Positions 26,623 through 34,791 of a DNA stretch of 64,000 bases are shown in pieces. How positions within the stretch are numbered: position 1 is the first letter of the stretch; each line of letters begins with the position of its first letter. The DNA is taken from contig JALIHJ010000016.1 of NCBI GenBank assembly GCA_022984795.1, forward strand, positions 186,001-250,000, read 5' to 3'. The position numbers and the translations under genes were made by a program. This DNA comes from Fabrea salina (Eukaryota; Ciliophora; Heterotrichea; Heterotrichida; Fabreidae). Below the pieces are notes generated by a model that did not search any database, had not been told where the DNA came from, and was given only the letters and a program-made list of their open reading frames with translations.

Positions 26623-27387
26623 ATGGGTAACACAAACACTGCTGTCCAGAACCAAGAACACCCTAGCCAAGCCCCTCAGTCACCTAACCAACCACTTATA
26701 GACTCAGAAGAAGACCAGCCCATAATGACTCCTATAGCAACAGCTAGCAGCAACTTCCATATTCGAGCAGAGTCAATATCTTTAGAACCCCACTCTTCTT
26801 TTTCGAAAGTGTACTCACTAGTCTTTATTTACGATTGTTTGGTTCCTTGCAACTTAAAAGTTTACCACTTTGCTACTGAAAGCAATAATGAATTCAGTTG
26901 TTCAGATTCCAAGTACCCAGTTCCTCAAACCTTCGAGTTAACAGAAGGAATAGGCCAGGTTTTTTCGGAAAACAAAATACCTATAGACACTTCCATCTCC
27001 ACTCCAGCAGAACTTAGTTTTTTAGACGGCCGCAAAGTCCCTTTGGTTTTGCAAATAAAGTCAGAAAACGTTTCTGAAACTACTATGCTGTCCTTTAGAC
27101 AAACTTCCAACCTGTACTATCCCAAACTCATTCAGCAACGCTTTGAAATAGATTCAAAGGTCTTTGAAATCAAAGAAGTTTACGGAAAGCCCACAGACGC
27201 TGAAGAAGACAACAAGTACTGCGCTGTGTGCTTAGTAAACAAACGCGACACTGTAGTGATTCCTTGCTGCCACATGTGTCTTTGTGTGACTTGCGGAAAC
27301 TTCTTAAGGACACAAATTAACAAGAAGTGCCCAATATGCAGAACAGAAGCTGAAGCTTTAGTTGCCATGAGCACTGAAGACTTTTAA
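26623..27387 (+). CDS. MGRN1/LOG2-like RING E3 ubiquitin ligase, N-myristoylation signal
   Basis: 254 residues. It begins MGNTNTAVQN, a good N-myristoylation signal. The central part (50-190) has the beta-rich domain that in MGRN1, RNF157 and plant LOG2 precedes the RING. The RING is near the C terminus: CAVCLVNKRDTVVIPCCHMCLCVTC with FLRTQINKKCPICRTE (C3HC4). The whole layout (myristoyl end, domain associated with RING2, RING) matches that family. It should act as an E3 at endomembranes on membrane receptors. All zinc ligands are present. Confidence 0.88.
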   Translation: MGNTNTAVQNQEHPSQAPQSPNQPLIDSEEDQPIMTPIATASSNFHIRAESISLEPHSSFSKVYSLVFIYDCLVPCNLKVYHFATESNNEFSCSDSKYPVPQTFELTEGIGQVFSENKIPIDTSISTPAELSFLDGRKVPLVLQIKSENVSETTMLSFRQTSNLYYPKLIQQRFEIDSKVFEIKEVYGKPTDAEEDNKYCAVCLVNKRDTVVIPCCHMCLCVTCGNFLRTQINKKCPICRTEAEALVAMSTEDF

Positions 27388-27389
27388 CA

Positions 27390-28445
27390 CTAACTGTTAA
27401 GTTTAAGAAAAGGACCTTCTGGGTTAGAGAAAAGCACGTCCAGCATCTCTTCTGTGACTTCAGTTATGGAAGAAGGCTGCCACTGAGGGTCTTGTTTGTC
27501 TTTTTTAATGAACTTTTGGTGCACAGCTCTTGAGTAGTTCAGACTTCTCCTTAAGCACATCTGCACAGCCAAGTTGTAGTCTTGTTCCAAACACTCTTTG
27601 TAAGTAATGGTTTTGGCCCTTTTAAAAGCCCTAAAACAAACCTTTAAAGAAAGAGGGCAAAGTTTGCAGACCTCCCTAAAAGTTTTTTCTTTGAAAGGAG
27701 TGTTGGCTACAGCTAGTCTTTGCAGAACTTCTTCCACGCAGTTCACGTTTGAAAACACTGCTTCAATTTCTGGCCAGTTCTTAACTATGAAACTAGCTTC
27801 TCTGGGAGGGAACTCATGGTGCTTTTCAATTACTGCTTGGGGGTCCTCTGCAGTTTTAAGTTCTCCAACCAATGTTTCGACTTCTTTAACGTAGTAGTGA
27901 GCTATGCCTGCCCAGTAACAGTCGTTTCCGTCTATAGTCACTCCAGTCAGCATTAGGTAAAGTCCCACTGCTTCACACGGCAGGTGCGAAAAAAAGTGTC
28001 CTGCACCTACATCTGGAACAAAGCCAATGGAGTTTTCTGGCATTGCAAACTTAGTTGAAGGAGTAAACACTCTTAAGTTAGAAGCCATGCACAAAGCAGC
28101 TCCTCCTCCTAAAGTGTAGCCTTCTGCAATACTTATGACTTTGCCTTTGTGTTTCTGGAGTTCGTTGAAGCAGTAGTTGATTGAACGGTAAAACTCAGTT
28201 ACAGTAAAAGGGTAAGTAACTAAGGAGATTACGTCGCCGCCTGCTGACAAGTGCCCGTTCGAACCCCTGAAAATGATGTTTTTGGAAGTGGCTTCTTGAC
28301 AGGCTAAAGTGATTCCTTGCATCATTTCTGAGTTCAAAGCATTCAGTTTTTGAGGCCTGTTGAGTGTGATTAGCTTTGACTGAGGGTAGTCTTCTACCAA
28401 AAGGGTGTTTTCAAGGTGTTGTTTGAGTAAAGACAACCTGTCCAT
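27390..28445 (-). CDS. 3-hydroxyisobutyryl-CoA hydrolase-like (enoyl-CoA hydratase superfamily)
   Basis: 351 residues. Crotonase fold with the HIBCH layout: ITLNRPQKLNALN, oxyanion residues in GHLSAGGDV and YTLGGGAALCMASN, and the catalytic loop FAMPENSIGFVPDVGAGHF, where HIBCH has a PE..IG.FPDVG pattern. The C-terminal part (FKEKTFREVCKLCPLSLKVCFRAFKRAK) matches the HIBCH C-terminal helices. It should hydrolyse 3-hydroxyisobutyryl-CoA in valine breakdown in mitochondria. No strong targeting peptide is visible at the start. The gene is 5 nt after CNOT10 on the same strand and 2 nt from the convergent E3 gene. Another hydratase activity cannot be excluded. Confidence 0.85.
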   Translation of the reverse strand: MDRLSLLKQHLENTLLVEDYPQSKLITLNRPQKLNALNSEMMQGITLACQEATSKNIIFRGSNGHLSAGGDVISLVTYPFTVTEFYRSINYCFNELQKHKGKVISIAEGYTLGGGAALCMASNLRVFTPSTKFAMPENSIGFVPDVGAGHFFSHLPCEAVGLYLMLTGVTIDGNDCYWAGIAHYYVKEVETLVGELKTAEDPQAVIEKHHEFPPREASFIVKNWPEIEAVFSNVNCVEEVLQRLAVANTPFKEKTFREVCKLCPLSLKVCFRAFKRAKTITYKECLEQDYNLAVQMCLRRSLNYSRAVHQKFIKKDKQDPQWQPSSITEVTEEMLDVLFSNPEGPFLKLNS

Positions 28446-28450
28446 CTTAA

Positions 28451-30289
28451 TTACTTTTTAAAGAAGTCCATTCCCGCATATACATTCCTTGTAGTTACAA
28501 TTGAAGTAGCTAGTTTGTGGTTTCCTTGTTTTAAGGCAATGTAGACTGCAAGGTTTATGACAGGAGCGGGCACTGGCTGCGAGGGTTGGTCTGGAGCCCT
28601 TGAAGAGAGCCCAATCATGTTCATAGCTGTGTTTAAACTCTGCACAGCCTGGCTTAAGTTGTTGGCGTACAAAAGTGCAGAAGCTAAGTTCAGCGACTGC
28701 ACGTACTTAGAAGAAACTTCGTCACTAAACACTGCAGCAGAGGGCGACAAAGTGGAGTGGCACCTAAGTTTAAGTTCTTTAGGACTGTGCGAAAGGTACT
28801 CTATGGCTTGTCTAGGTTTGCCCAGGAGCAAAAGTGCTTCAGCTGCATACACAGTTGCAATGAACCTATGGGAGTCAGAAACGTCCATATGCAAGAGTTG
28901 CTGTGCTGAAGAAAGAGCGCACTGTGGTTGGGTATCCATGCACACAAAAGCTTGCAGAAGCAAAGCATACTCTTTGAGTTCTTCGTCTTTAACGACAACT
29001 AAGCAGTTCCTCAGGCACTTAAGGGCCTTTTCTAAGCTAGTTTCTTCCCGAACTTGTTCTTCTTCTTCTTTGAAACTGTAAGTTGCTTTAGCAGGTAGCA
29101 TCAAAAGGTCTTTGTTTTGAGACACAACTACATCACTGAGCATTTGGCGTCTTCCAGCTTCAAGTCCTTGCAAGTGTATCAGCACCTGGCACTGAGCCAT
29201 TCTGTACCAAAACAAAGCGTTTCCTTGCATGAGGCCTGCAATTTCACAGAGGCACTCTAGGGCTTGTTTAGGTTTGTGCGAGTTCAGCAAAGACAAAGCT
29301 GAGTTGTAAAGGAGTTCTGACCTCCGGTTGGAAGAATGCGAAGTCACACTGTAAAGAGGCCTTGAAGTGTCCACTGAAGCTGTGGACGACAAAGAAGATA
29401 TAGCTTGGTTGAAGTAAAACCGGGCTAGTTTGGCACGCCCCAAACGAATGTGAATGCACCCTAAGTTGTTGTAGTGATAAATGGGGTGTGAAATTCTCTG
29501 TTTGCTTGGAAGACAAGAAGGGTGCGACCTTCCTTGCAGCACTGCCAAAATGTCTATTTGGGCTTGGTTGAGTTGCACTAAGGTAGAGTTTAAGTTACCT
29601 TCTGTGTAAGCTATTTCGGCTCCTAAGTAGTGCTTCATCACTACGCTTTGAGAGTGCATGTGTCCAAATATTTCTTCGTCGTAGTCGTCAGGGTTGACCT
29701 CTTCCCAAGCAGTTTCAGCTGCGTTAAGGGCCTTGCGGGCAGCTTCGGCTTCGTTTAGCAAAATGTGGTACCTGCACCTTTGTGACTTTACCAAGAACTC
29801 GTACTCTCCTCTGCAGATTTCAGTGGTGTCTTCTTCTTCGACGCATCCTCCCAGCAGCAAAGGAGTGAACTGGCCTTTTTCAGGTGCATCTTTGAGTAGC
29901 TGTGAGTAGAGGCCTGAGGTTTCAAGGGTTTCGAGCACCTTGCCTGCTTCGTCTACCATTTGTAGCGCGAAGCAAGCTTCTACCAGGAGCAAGCAGATTT
30001 TTATGCCTAGGAAGTCTTCTATGGAGTCTATGCTTTTGTAAAGAGGCTGCAAGTATACTAAAACAGCTCCGTAGTGCTGTTTGAAATAAGACAGCACTGC
30101 GCGATTATAAGAACACTTAGGAGAGGACTCTGGCAGCGAAAGCAGCTTTTCCAGAAGCCAGTCAGGGTCTTTGGCTTTGCTCTGGTAGTACTGGGCTATT
30201 AAAACGTTGTGCGTGGCTTCTGTATGGTTTTTAGAAAGTTCGCTGACTGCTTCAGAGTATTTTCCTTCTTTGAATAACGAAAAAGCCAT
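28451..30289 (-). CDS. CNOT10: CCR4-NOT complex subunit 10 (CNOT10) homologue
   Basis: 612 residues of helical TPR-type repeats across the whole length. Matches to CNOT10 include the N-terminal FKEGKYSEAVSEL repeat, the central YHYNNLGCIHIRLGRAKLARFYFNQAI segment, LLYNSALSLLNSHKPKQALECLCEIAG, and a C-terminal pair of TPRs near AIEYLSHSPKELKL. In metazoa CNOT10 pairs with CNOT11 as a module of the CCR4-NOT mRNA deadenylase complex in the cytoplasm. No other domain is present. The start follows a 195-nt spacer which is the longest noncoding stretch here. Confidence 0.85.
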   Translation of the reverse strand: MAFSLFKEGKYSEAVSELSKNHTEATHNVLIAQYYQSKAKDPDWLLEKLLSLPESSPKCSYNRAVLSYFKQHYGAVLVYLQPLYKSIDSIEDFLGIKICLLLVEACFALQMVDEAGKVLETLETSGLYSQLLKDAPEKGQFTPLLLGGCVEEEDTTEICRGEYEFLVKSQRCRYHILLNEAEAARKALNAAETAWEEVNPDDYDEEIFGHMHSQSVVMKHYLGAEIAYTEGNLNSTLVQLNQAQIDILAVLQGRSHPSCLPSKQRISHPIYHYNNLGCIHIRLGRAKLARFYFNQAISSLSSTASVDTSRPLYSVTSHSSNRRSELLYNSALSLLNSHKPKQALECLCEIAGLMQGNALFWYRMAQCQVLIHLQGLEAGRRQMLSDVVVSQNKDLLMLPAKATYSFKEEEEQVREETSLEKALKCLRNCLVVVKDEELKEYALLLQAFVCMDTQPQCALSSAQQLLHMDVSDSHRFIATVYAAEALLLLGKPRQAIEYLSHSPKELKLRCHSTLSPSAAVFSDEVSSKYVQSLNLASALLYANNLSQAVQSLNTAMNMIGLSSRAPDQPSQPVPAPVINLAVYIALKQGNHKLATSIVTTRNVYAGMDFFKK

Positions 30290-30484
30290 GTTCCTTAATT
30301 ATTTGAAGTCATTAATTTAGCTGATGTAAGTTTTTTGGTGAACTCAGAAACTGAGCTGTCTAAAAAACTATTAATCTAGTCACCGAAGACTTCTTGGGCA
30401 CTCCAAGAGACTCTAATTAGTGACAGTGAAATAGCAATTTAGTCACTTGCAGAGCCATTTTATAGTTTTATTTCGGAAAGTTAT
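30290..30484. other. 195-nt spacer with three stem-loops
   Basis: The longest gene-free stretch in the window. It lies between the stop of the gene at 30485 and the start of CNOT10 (both minus). It contains a 39-nt hairpin (30330-30368: 18-nt arms, loop AAA, 15 of 18 positions pairing including one G-U), a 7-bp hairpin (30392-30408, loop CAC), and AGTGAC with GTCACT (6 bp) further on. No open frame of note. A CNOT10 promoter, a small structured RNA, or both could be here. Confidence 0.45.
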
Positions 30485-31813
30485 TTAAGGGAAGTCAGAA
30501 ATTTCTAGGTCTAGGTTTCTAAAGGTCTTTTCTGGAGTTTTAAGCACTTCTTCAAAGTCAGTTTCAGTGGTAACTTCTTCTTTGGAGTATCTTTTGTTGA
30601 TTGGAGAAATGCTTCCTAGGCTTAAGTTAAGTTTTGAAGACTTTTGGCTTCCAACTACTAAGTAGTTCTTTTCTTCAGGAGTCAGTTTTTTCATAAGGGT
30701 TTCCAAAGCTGCACAAAACTCCTCAAAGGTTAGTTCTTCTTCGGACTTTTTGATTTCTTCTACTAAAGGATTAATCACTTTGAGCAGGTCACAGTCTAAA
30801 TCACCAGAAACAATAGTTTCATAGTTGATTTTGCCTTCTTTAGGGTTAAGTGCTTTAAAGATCCTGTGGAATTTGGCCATTTTTAGTTTTTCCAGAATTC
30901 TGAGTGACTTGGGATTGACGTTGCTTTTAGGAGGAGTTTGGAATGGTCTTCGTGAACTTTTAGTTCTTCTGGAGTAAAGGTCAGACCACACGTCAGTTTC
31001 TCTTTTGACTTTAGGTCCTCTTTTAATACTGGGTTTAAACAGTCCACTGTCGGTAGAGTTATAAGTGCGCTTTCTGGTATTAAGTTCCTTGGTAGCATTG
31101 TAGTAGTACCCTTTAAGTCTTTCAATGCTTTTTTCAGTGTTGATTCTTTTTTTAGACAGTGTTCTAGGCGTGAAGGTGTAATTTTCTTCGTAGAAACTTT
31201 CAGTAAGTTGTTTGCTTCTTTGTCTGCGGTTTTGGGCATCTTGATACAGTTTGGAGAACCTGTCTGTTGAGGCTTCAGCTGGAGTTTGGCTTCTGATTTT
31301 AGGTTTGAAAGTGCACTCTGCCATTTCTTTTTGCTCTAGCTGAGTTTTGATTCTTTGGATTTTAGTTTGTTTTTCGAGAACTTTCTGAGAGTTAACTACT
31401 GATTCATTGGTTGATCTTATGATTTTAGGTTTAAAAGTAGCGGCTTTTAGTTCGTTTTCTTGACGTTGAGAATTTATCTGGTTTGAAAGCTTTTCTTTTT
31501 TAGCTTGGATTTTAAAAGCATTTTGGTAAAGTCTGTTTCCTAAAGGGGATTGTGGACTTGGTTTCCTTTGAGTCTTCTTCAAAAAAGAGTTTTGTGCTAA
31601 GTTTGGCTTCCTTTGAGGTTTGTGCTGCTCAAGGTTAGCTTTGATTTGCTGGGTTATGGAACTTTGAATACTAGCATCTAGTCCATGCTTAGCGCAGAAG
31701 ATTTTTGCCAGTGCTTCAGGACTGTCTTTTGCTCTCACAGTGATGTCGTCTTTTGTGTTTCCAAGGTCAATCGAAATCACCAGCACTATTTTGTTCGCTT
31801 CGTTAACAAACAT
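30485..31813 (-). CDS. Hypothetical basic protein with ubiquitin-like N-terminal segment
   Basis: 442 residues. The first 55 residues (IVLVISIDLGNTKDDITVRAKDSPEALAKIFCAKHGLD) look like a small ubiquitin-like fold that I have seen as a general pattern at the start or end of many ciliate and oomycete proteins. The rest is Lys/Arg/Thr/Ser-rich: repeated phrases such as TFKPKI (CTFKPKIRS, ATFKPKIIRS, YTFTPRT) recur at about 40-60-residue spacing, as in cytoskeletal or axonemal proteins of protists. The last 120 residues (FHRIFKALNPKEGKINYETIVSG) resemble a degenerate EF-hand pair. I do not recognise a named family. A microtubule- or cortex-associated role is an inference. Confidence 0.65.
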   Translation of the reverse strand: MFVNEANKIVLVISIDLGNTKDDITVRAKDSPEALAKIFCAKHGLDASIQSSITQQIKANLEQHKPQRKPNLAQNSFLKKTQRKPSPQSPLGNRLYQNAFKIQAKKEKLSNQINSQRQENELKAATFKPKIIRSTNESVVNSQKVLEKQTKIQRIKTQLEQKEMAECTFKPKIRSQTPAEASTDRFSKLYQDAQNRRQRSKQLTESFYEENYTFTPRTLSKKRINTEKSIERLKGYYYNATKELNTRKRTYNSTDSGLFKPSIKRGPKVKRETDVWSDLYSRRTKSSRRPFQTPPKSNVNPKSLRILEKLKMAKFHRIFKALNPKEGKINYETIVSGDLDCDLLKVINPLVEEIKKSEEELTFEEFCAALETLMKKLTPEEKNYLVVGSQKSSKLNLSLGSISPINKRYSKEEVTTETDFEEVLKTPEKTFRNLDLEISDFP

Positions 31814-31826
31814 TTTATTTTATTTA

Positions 31827-32369
31827 TTATATTTCAGGAGGCCACATCCACTTAGTTTCGCCCTTAACTTCTCTGACCTGACTCAGCAACTCAGCGACCT
31901 TCCATTCTTCGTGCAACATAGCTTTTTGGTAAGCATTGAAGCCGTGAGGGTCACGCTGTCCAGGGTTCACGCCGCACTTAAGCAGTTCAACAACCATAAA
32001 CTCCCTTCCTAAGGCAGCAGCTTTAATCAAAGGAGTCATTCCGTTTCTGTCTCTAATGTTGGGGTCAGCTCCTTGTCTCAAGGCAAACTGTGCAATTTCT
32101 CTGCGGTCCATAACAACTGCTTCGTGGAGAATAGTAGTCATGTTGTTAACACTGACTACGTCGTCTACTCCCCACTCCCCTGAAAACACTTTGGTCTGGA
32201 TAGTTGGAATGTCGTTTGTCTTAACAGCTGAAAGCTTAGCACTGGTGTGTCTTGAAGGAGTGGCTAGTCTCAACTCGTGCATTTTGAACCCTATGTAGTA
32301 GTAAGCCATTCTTCTGTACCACAGAGCGTAAGACCTTAAGTGGTCCCACCAAGAAGTTAAGTGATCCAT
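31827..32369 (-). CDS. Ankyrin-repeat protein
   Basis: 180 residues. The central part has three ankyrin repeats (TTILHEAVVMDRREIAQFALRQGADPN, NGMTPLIKAAALGREFMVVELLKCGVNP, DPHGFNAYQKAMLHEEWKVAELL). The N terminus has an aromatic helix (WWDHLRSYALWYRRMAYYYIGFKMHEL), perhaps membrane-apposed. Domain content gives no specific function. Its ATG follows the MYST gene stop with no base between (TAA then ATG), so either the two share a transcript or the ankyrin mRNA starts inside the MYST coding region. Confidence 0.75.
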   Translation of the reverse strand: MDHLTSWWDHLRSYALWYRRMAYYYIGFKMHELRLATPSRHTSAKLSAVKTNDIPTIQTKVFSGEWGVDDVVSVNNMTTILHEAVVMDRREIAQFALRQGADPNIRDRNGMTPLIKAAALGREFMVVELLKCGVNPGQRDPHGFNAYQKAMLHEEWKVAELLSQVREVKGETKWMWPPEI

Positions 32370-33563
32370 TTAAGCAATTATTTTAAGAGGCGTCCAGTGG
32401 AGTTTGTCAGGGTACACAGACCTTCCAGGTTTGCCAGTGTTTTTTTTGAGTTGTTGCAAGTACTCAGTGTTGGAGTACAAAACGTGACTGCCTTGGGAGT
32501 ACCTTAGGATATTGAGTTTTTCAAGTACCTCCAAAACGTCTACAGGCTTGATGTAGGTTTTTTGGGAAATGTCGTTGATGGACAACTGCTGGCCTTGGTT
32601 TTCCAGAAGCACGTCTATGATTTCAGCAGTCCACCAACTGAAATAAGAAGCGTAGCCCAAGTCAGAAAGGGGTCTTTCAGGAGTTCCCATTTTCTGTTCC
32701 TTTTTCGAAAGTTCGTAAGACAAAGAAATCAAGAACTTGCCAAAACCTTTCCTCTGCATAAAAGGCATCACTAAAATGCACGACAAGTTGTTGCCTTGTT
32801 GGGAGTCTTTTTCTTTCGAAAAGTAACCTGCAAAGTGACACCCGTACTCGTCTACTTCTGTGAGCACGTAAAACAAAAAGGGTTCTACGTCAAAGCCTAA
32901 GTTCTTGTGGTCCAGAAACAGCTTTGAAATGAAGCACAGGTTCTCGCAATAAGTTACGTTGCGACCTCCGTCGATTTCGAACACAGCAATGTTTCCTTCT
33001 CTGTAGATCTCGTTGCCCATAGGGTGCTGTAGGTGGCAGCGCTCAGAGTGCCTAATTAGTTCGTCTTTGCTCCTGAAAAAAGACAAACAAAACTCGCATA
33101 TGTAAAGGGTGTCTATGTTTTGGAAGTAGTCTGGAAAAGGAGAGAAGTACCACGTTTCGCACCGGAACTTGCCTATTTCTACGAAGCTGATTGTTTTGAA
33201 CTTAGTTGACTCTTCGTGCTTTGCAAGGTTCCTTTCGTCCAGCCCTTCGTGTTCGTCGTGTTCGAGAACAGGGTGGTTGTAGTCTTGTTTCCTGGCACCA
33301 GGTTCCCAGACTTTAATTCTGTGGAAGTTGACCCACTCGTCCCACCTTCTGTTCATTCCTTCGTAGTGGACGTAGAACTCTAGGTTTTCTTCTACTTTCT
33401 TGTGTTTGTAAGCTCTGCTAGGTCTTAGTTCGACTACACGGGCGTCGCGCCACTCGCCTTGTTTGTTTTGGGCGAGAATAAGTGTTCCAGGGGTGAAGCT
33501 TGTGTCGTGTTCTGTAGTTTTGTTATTTTTATCTTTTCCATCTTTCTTGCTGACTTTGCGCAT
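32370..33563 (-). CDS. MYST-family histone acetyltransferase (Esa1/TIP60-like)
   Basis: 397 residues. An N-terminal chromo-barrel (YVHYEGMNRRWDEWV, about 65-80) is followed by the MYST C2HC zinc finger (LYICEFCLSFF with H and C further on), then the acetyl-CoA-binding core: the catalytic Cys in LSCILVMPF, the Q/RxxGxG loop QRKGFGKFL, and the Glu-containing PERPLSDLG. The C terminus ends LHWTPLKIIA as in Esa1/TIP60. It acetylates histone H4 and H2A tails in the nucleus as part of NuA4-type complexes. All key residues are present. An ING gene, another member of such complexes, lies about 18 kb away. Confidence 0.95.
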   Translation of the reverse strand: MRKVSKKDGKDKNNKTTEHDTSFTPGTLILAQNKQGEWRDARVVELRPSRAYKHKKVEENLEFYVHYEGMNRRWDEWVNFHRIKVWEPGARKQDYNHPVLEHDEHEGLDERNLAKHEESTKFKTISFVEIGKFRCETWYFSPFPDYFQNIDTLYICEFCLSFFRSKDELIRHSERCHLQHPMGNEIYREGNIAVFEIDGGRNVTYCENLCFISKLFLDHKNLGFDVEPFLFYVLTEVDEYGCHFAGYFSKEKDSQQGNNLSCILVMPFMQRKGFGKFLISLSYELSKKEQKMGTPERPLSDLGYASYFSWWTAEIIDVLLENQGQQLSINDISQKTYIKPVDVLEVLEKLNILRYSQGSHVLYSNTEYLQQLKKNTGKPGRSVYPDKLHWTPLKIIA

Positions 33564-33656
33564 TAATTTTTATATGCAAACAGCCAAAAGGGCTTAACTC
33601 AATTAGTTAGTGCATATTTAGTGCTTCCATACCTAGTTTCATAATTTAAATTCAAA
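33564..33656. other. Divergent 93-nt spacer with a 46-nt three-way-junction fold
   Basis: Spacer between MYST (minus) and NEK (plus). Bases 33572-33617 contain three perfect nested inverted repeats: outer ATATGCA/TGCATAT (7 bp), then AGCC/GGCT (4 bp, loop AAAAG) and TAACT/AGTTA (5 bp, loop CAATT). The rest is AT-rich and includes TCATAATTTAAATTC before the NEK ATG. Confidence 0.5.
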
Positions 33657-34781
33657 ATGTCTATGTCTGAGTTTCGAGTTTTAGAAAAACTCGGAGAGGG
33701 TTCTTTTGCAGGGGTTTACAAAGTCCTTAGGAAAAGCGACGACAAACTCTACGCACTCAAAAAGGTGAAATTCGACTCTATGTCTTCTAGAGAGAAGCAG
33801 AATGCCCTTAATGAGATTAGAATCCTAGCTTCGATCTCCCACGAAAACGTTATTTCTTACAAAGAAGCATTCATAGACGAAGAGTGCGGGTACTTGTGCA
33901 TCGTGCTAGAGTACGCCGAAAAAGGCGACTTGAACGCCAAAATCAAAACTCACAAGAAAACCAAAACCCACTTCCCTGAAAGAGAAATCTGGAGAATACT
34001 GATACAAAGTCTCAAAGGGCTTAAAGCCCTCCACGACTTGCACATCCTCCACAGAGACATCAAAAGTGCCAACATTTTTGTAGGTAGTGACGAAAGAGTC
34101 CTTTTAGGAGACTTAAATGTGGCCAAAATAGTCAACGGACTAGCTTACACCCAAACAGGCACTCCTTACTACGCTTCTCCTGAGGTGTGGAAAGACTGCC
34201 CCTACAACAGCAAAAGCGACATTTGGAGTTTAGGTTGTGTGATCTTCGAGTTAGCTGCCCTGCACCCTCCTTTCCAAGCCAGCGACATGAAAAGCTTGTA
34301 CAGAAAAGTCACTCGTGGGACGATTCCTAAACTCCCTCTTTTTTACTCAGCAGAACTCTACGCAATCATCAAAATGATGCTCCAAGTCAAGCCTAAGCAC
34401 AGACCCTCTGCTGAAAAACTGCTAAGTCACAGCCTTGTTGTTAAGAACAGCGAAGGCGAAGTTGTTGAACAGGCAGAAAAAATCAACGGAGAACTCATAA
34501 AAAGCATCAGACTTCCACCTAACTTGCGTTGCTTGAAGCATAGACTTCCAGCTGCTAAATACAACAACTCCCGCAACTTAAGTGCTGACAGAAACGACTT
34601 CGATAAAGAAAACGTCCACATCATGAGTGTTGACAAACCCAAACAATCCCAGAAAACCTCCTTGACGCCTTCTCCTTCACTTAGGTTGTCGCACAAGCTC
34701 AAAAAAGACACCCAGAAGAGCATTTTCAAGGACAGTTCTCCTAAGATTCCAGTTAAACTGCCTCCTCTTCCGAAGTTTTAA
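33657..34781 (+). CDS. NIMA-related protein kinase (NEK)
   Basis: 374 residues. The kinase domain covers residues 5-265: FRVLEKLGEGSFAGVYKV (Gly loop), YALKKVKF (Lys), ILHRDIKSANIFV (catalytic loop), GTPYYASPEVW (NEK-type P+1 segment) and KSDIWSLGCVIFELAAL. The metal motif reads DLN (GDLNVAKI) instead of DFG; the Asp is kept, and the same variant occurs in a NEK subgroup that includes ciliary kinases such as Chlamydomonas FA2. The C-terminal tail (265-374) is basic and disordered. NEKs of this kind regulate cilia length, deflagellation or the cell cycle. Neighbouring CEP104 and POC1 fit a centriole/cilium theme, but proximity alone proves nothing. Confidence 0.9.
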   Translation: MSMSEFRVLEKLGEGSFAGVYKVLRKSDDKLYALKKVKFDSMSSREKQNALNEIRILASISHENVISYKEAFIDEECGYLCIVLEYAEKGDLNAKIKTHKKTKTHFPEREIWRILIQSLKGLKALHDLHILHRDIKSANIFVGSDERVLLGDLNVAKIVNGLAYTQTGTPYYASPEVWKDCPYNSKSDIWSLGCVIFELAALHPPFQASDMKSLYRKVTRGTIPKLPLFYSAELYAIIKMMLQVKPKHRPSAEKLLSHSLVVKNSEGEVVEQAEKINGELIKSIRLPPNLRCLKHRLPAAKYNNSRNLSADRNDFDKENVHIMSVDKPKQSQKTSLTPSPSLRLSHKLKKDTQKSIFKDSSPKIPVKLPPLPKF

Positions 34782-34791
34782 TTTAGTAACA

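Noticed and set aside
30883-31239. 118-residue minus-strand open frame inside the gene at 30485
   Set aside because: Alternate-frame shadow of a Lys/Thr-rich gene with no recognisable domain and no start support.
33590-33640. tRNA-like run CTTAACTCAATTAGTTAGTGC
   Set aside because: It looks at first like a tRNA D-arm region, but no anticodon arm with a 7-nt loop, no T arm with GTTCRA, and no matching acceptor stem can be drawn. The inverted repeats are reported as a separate structure.
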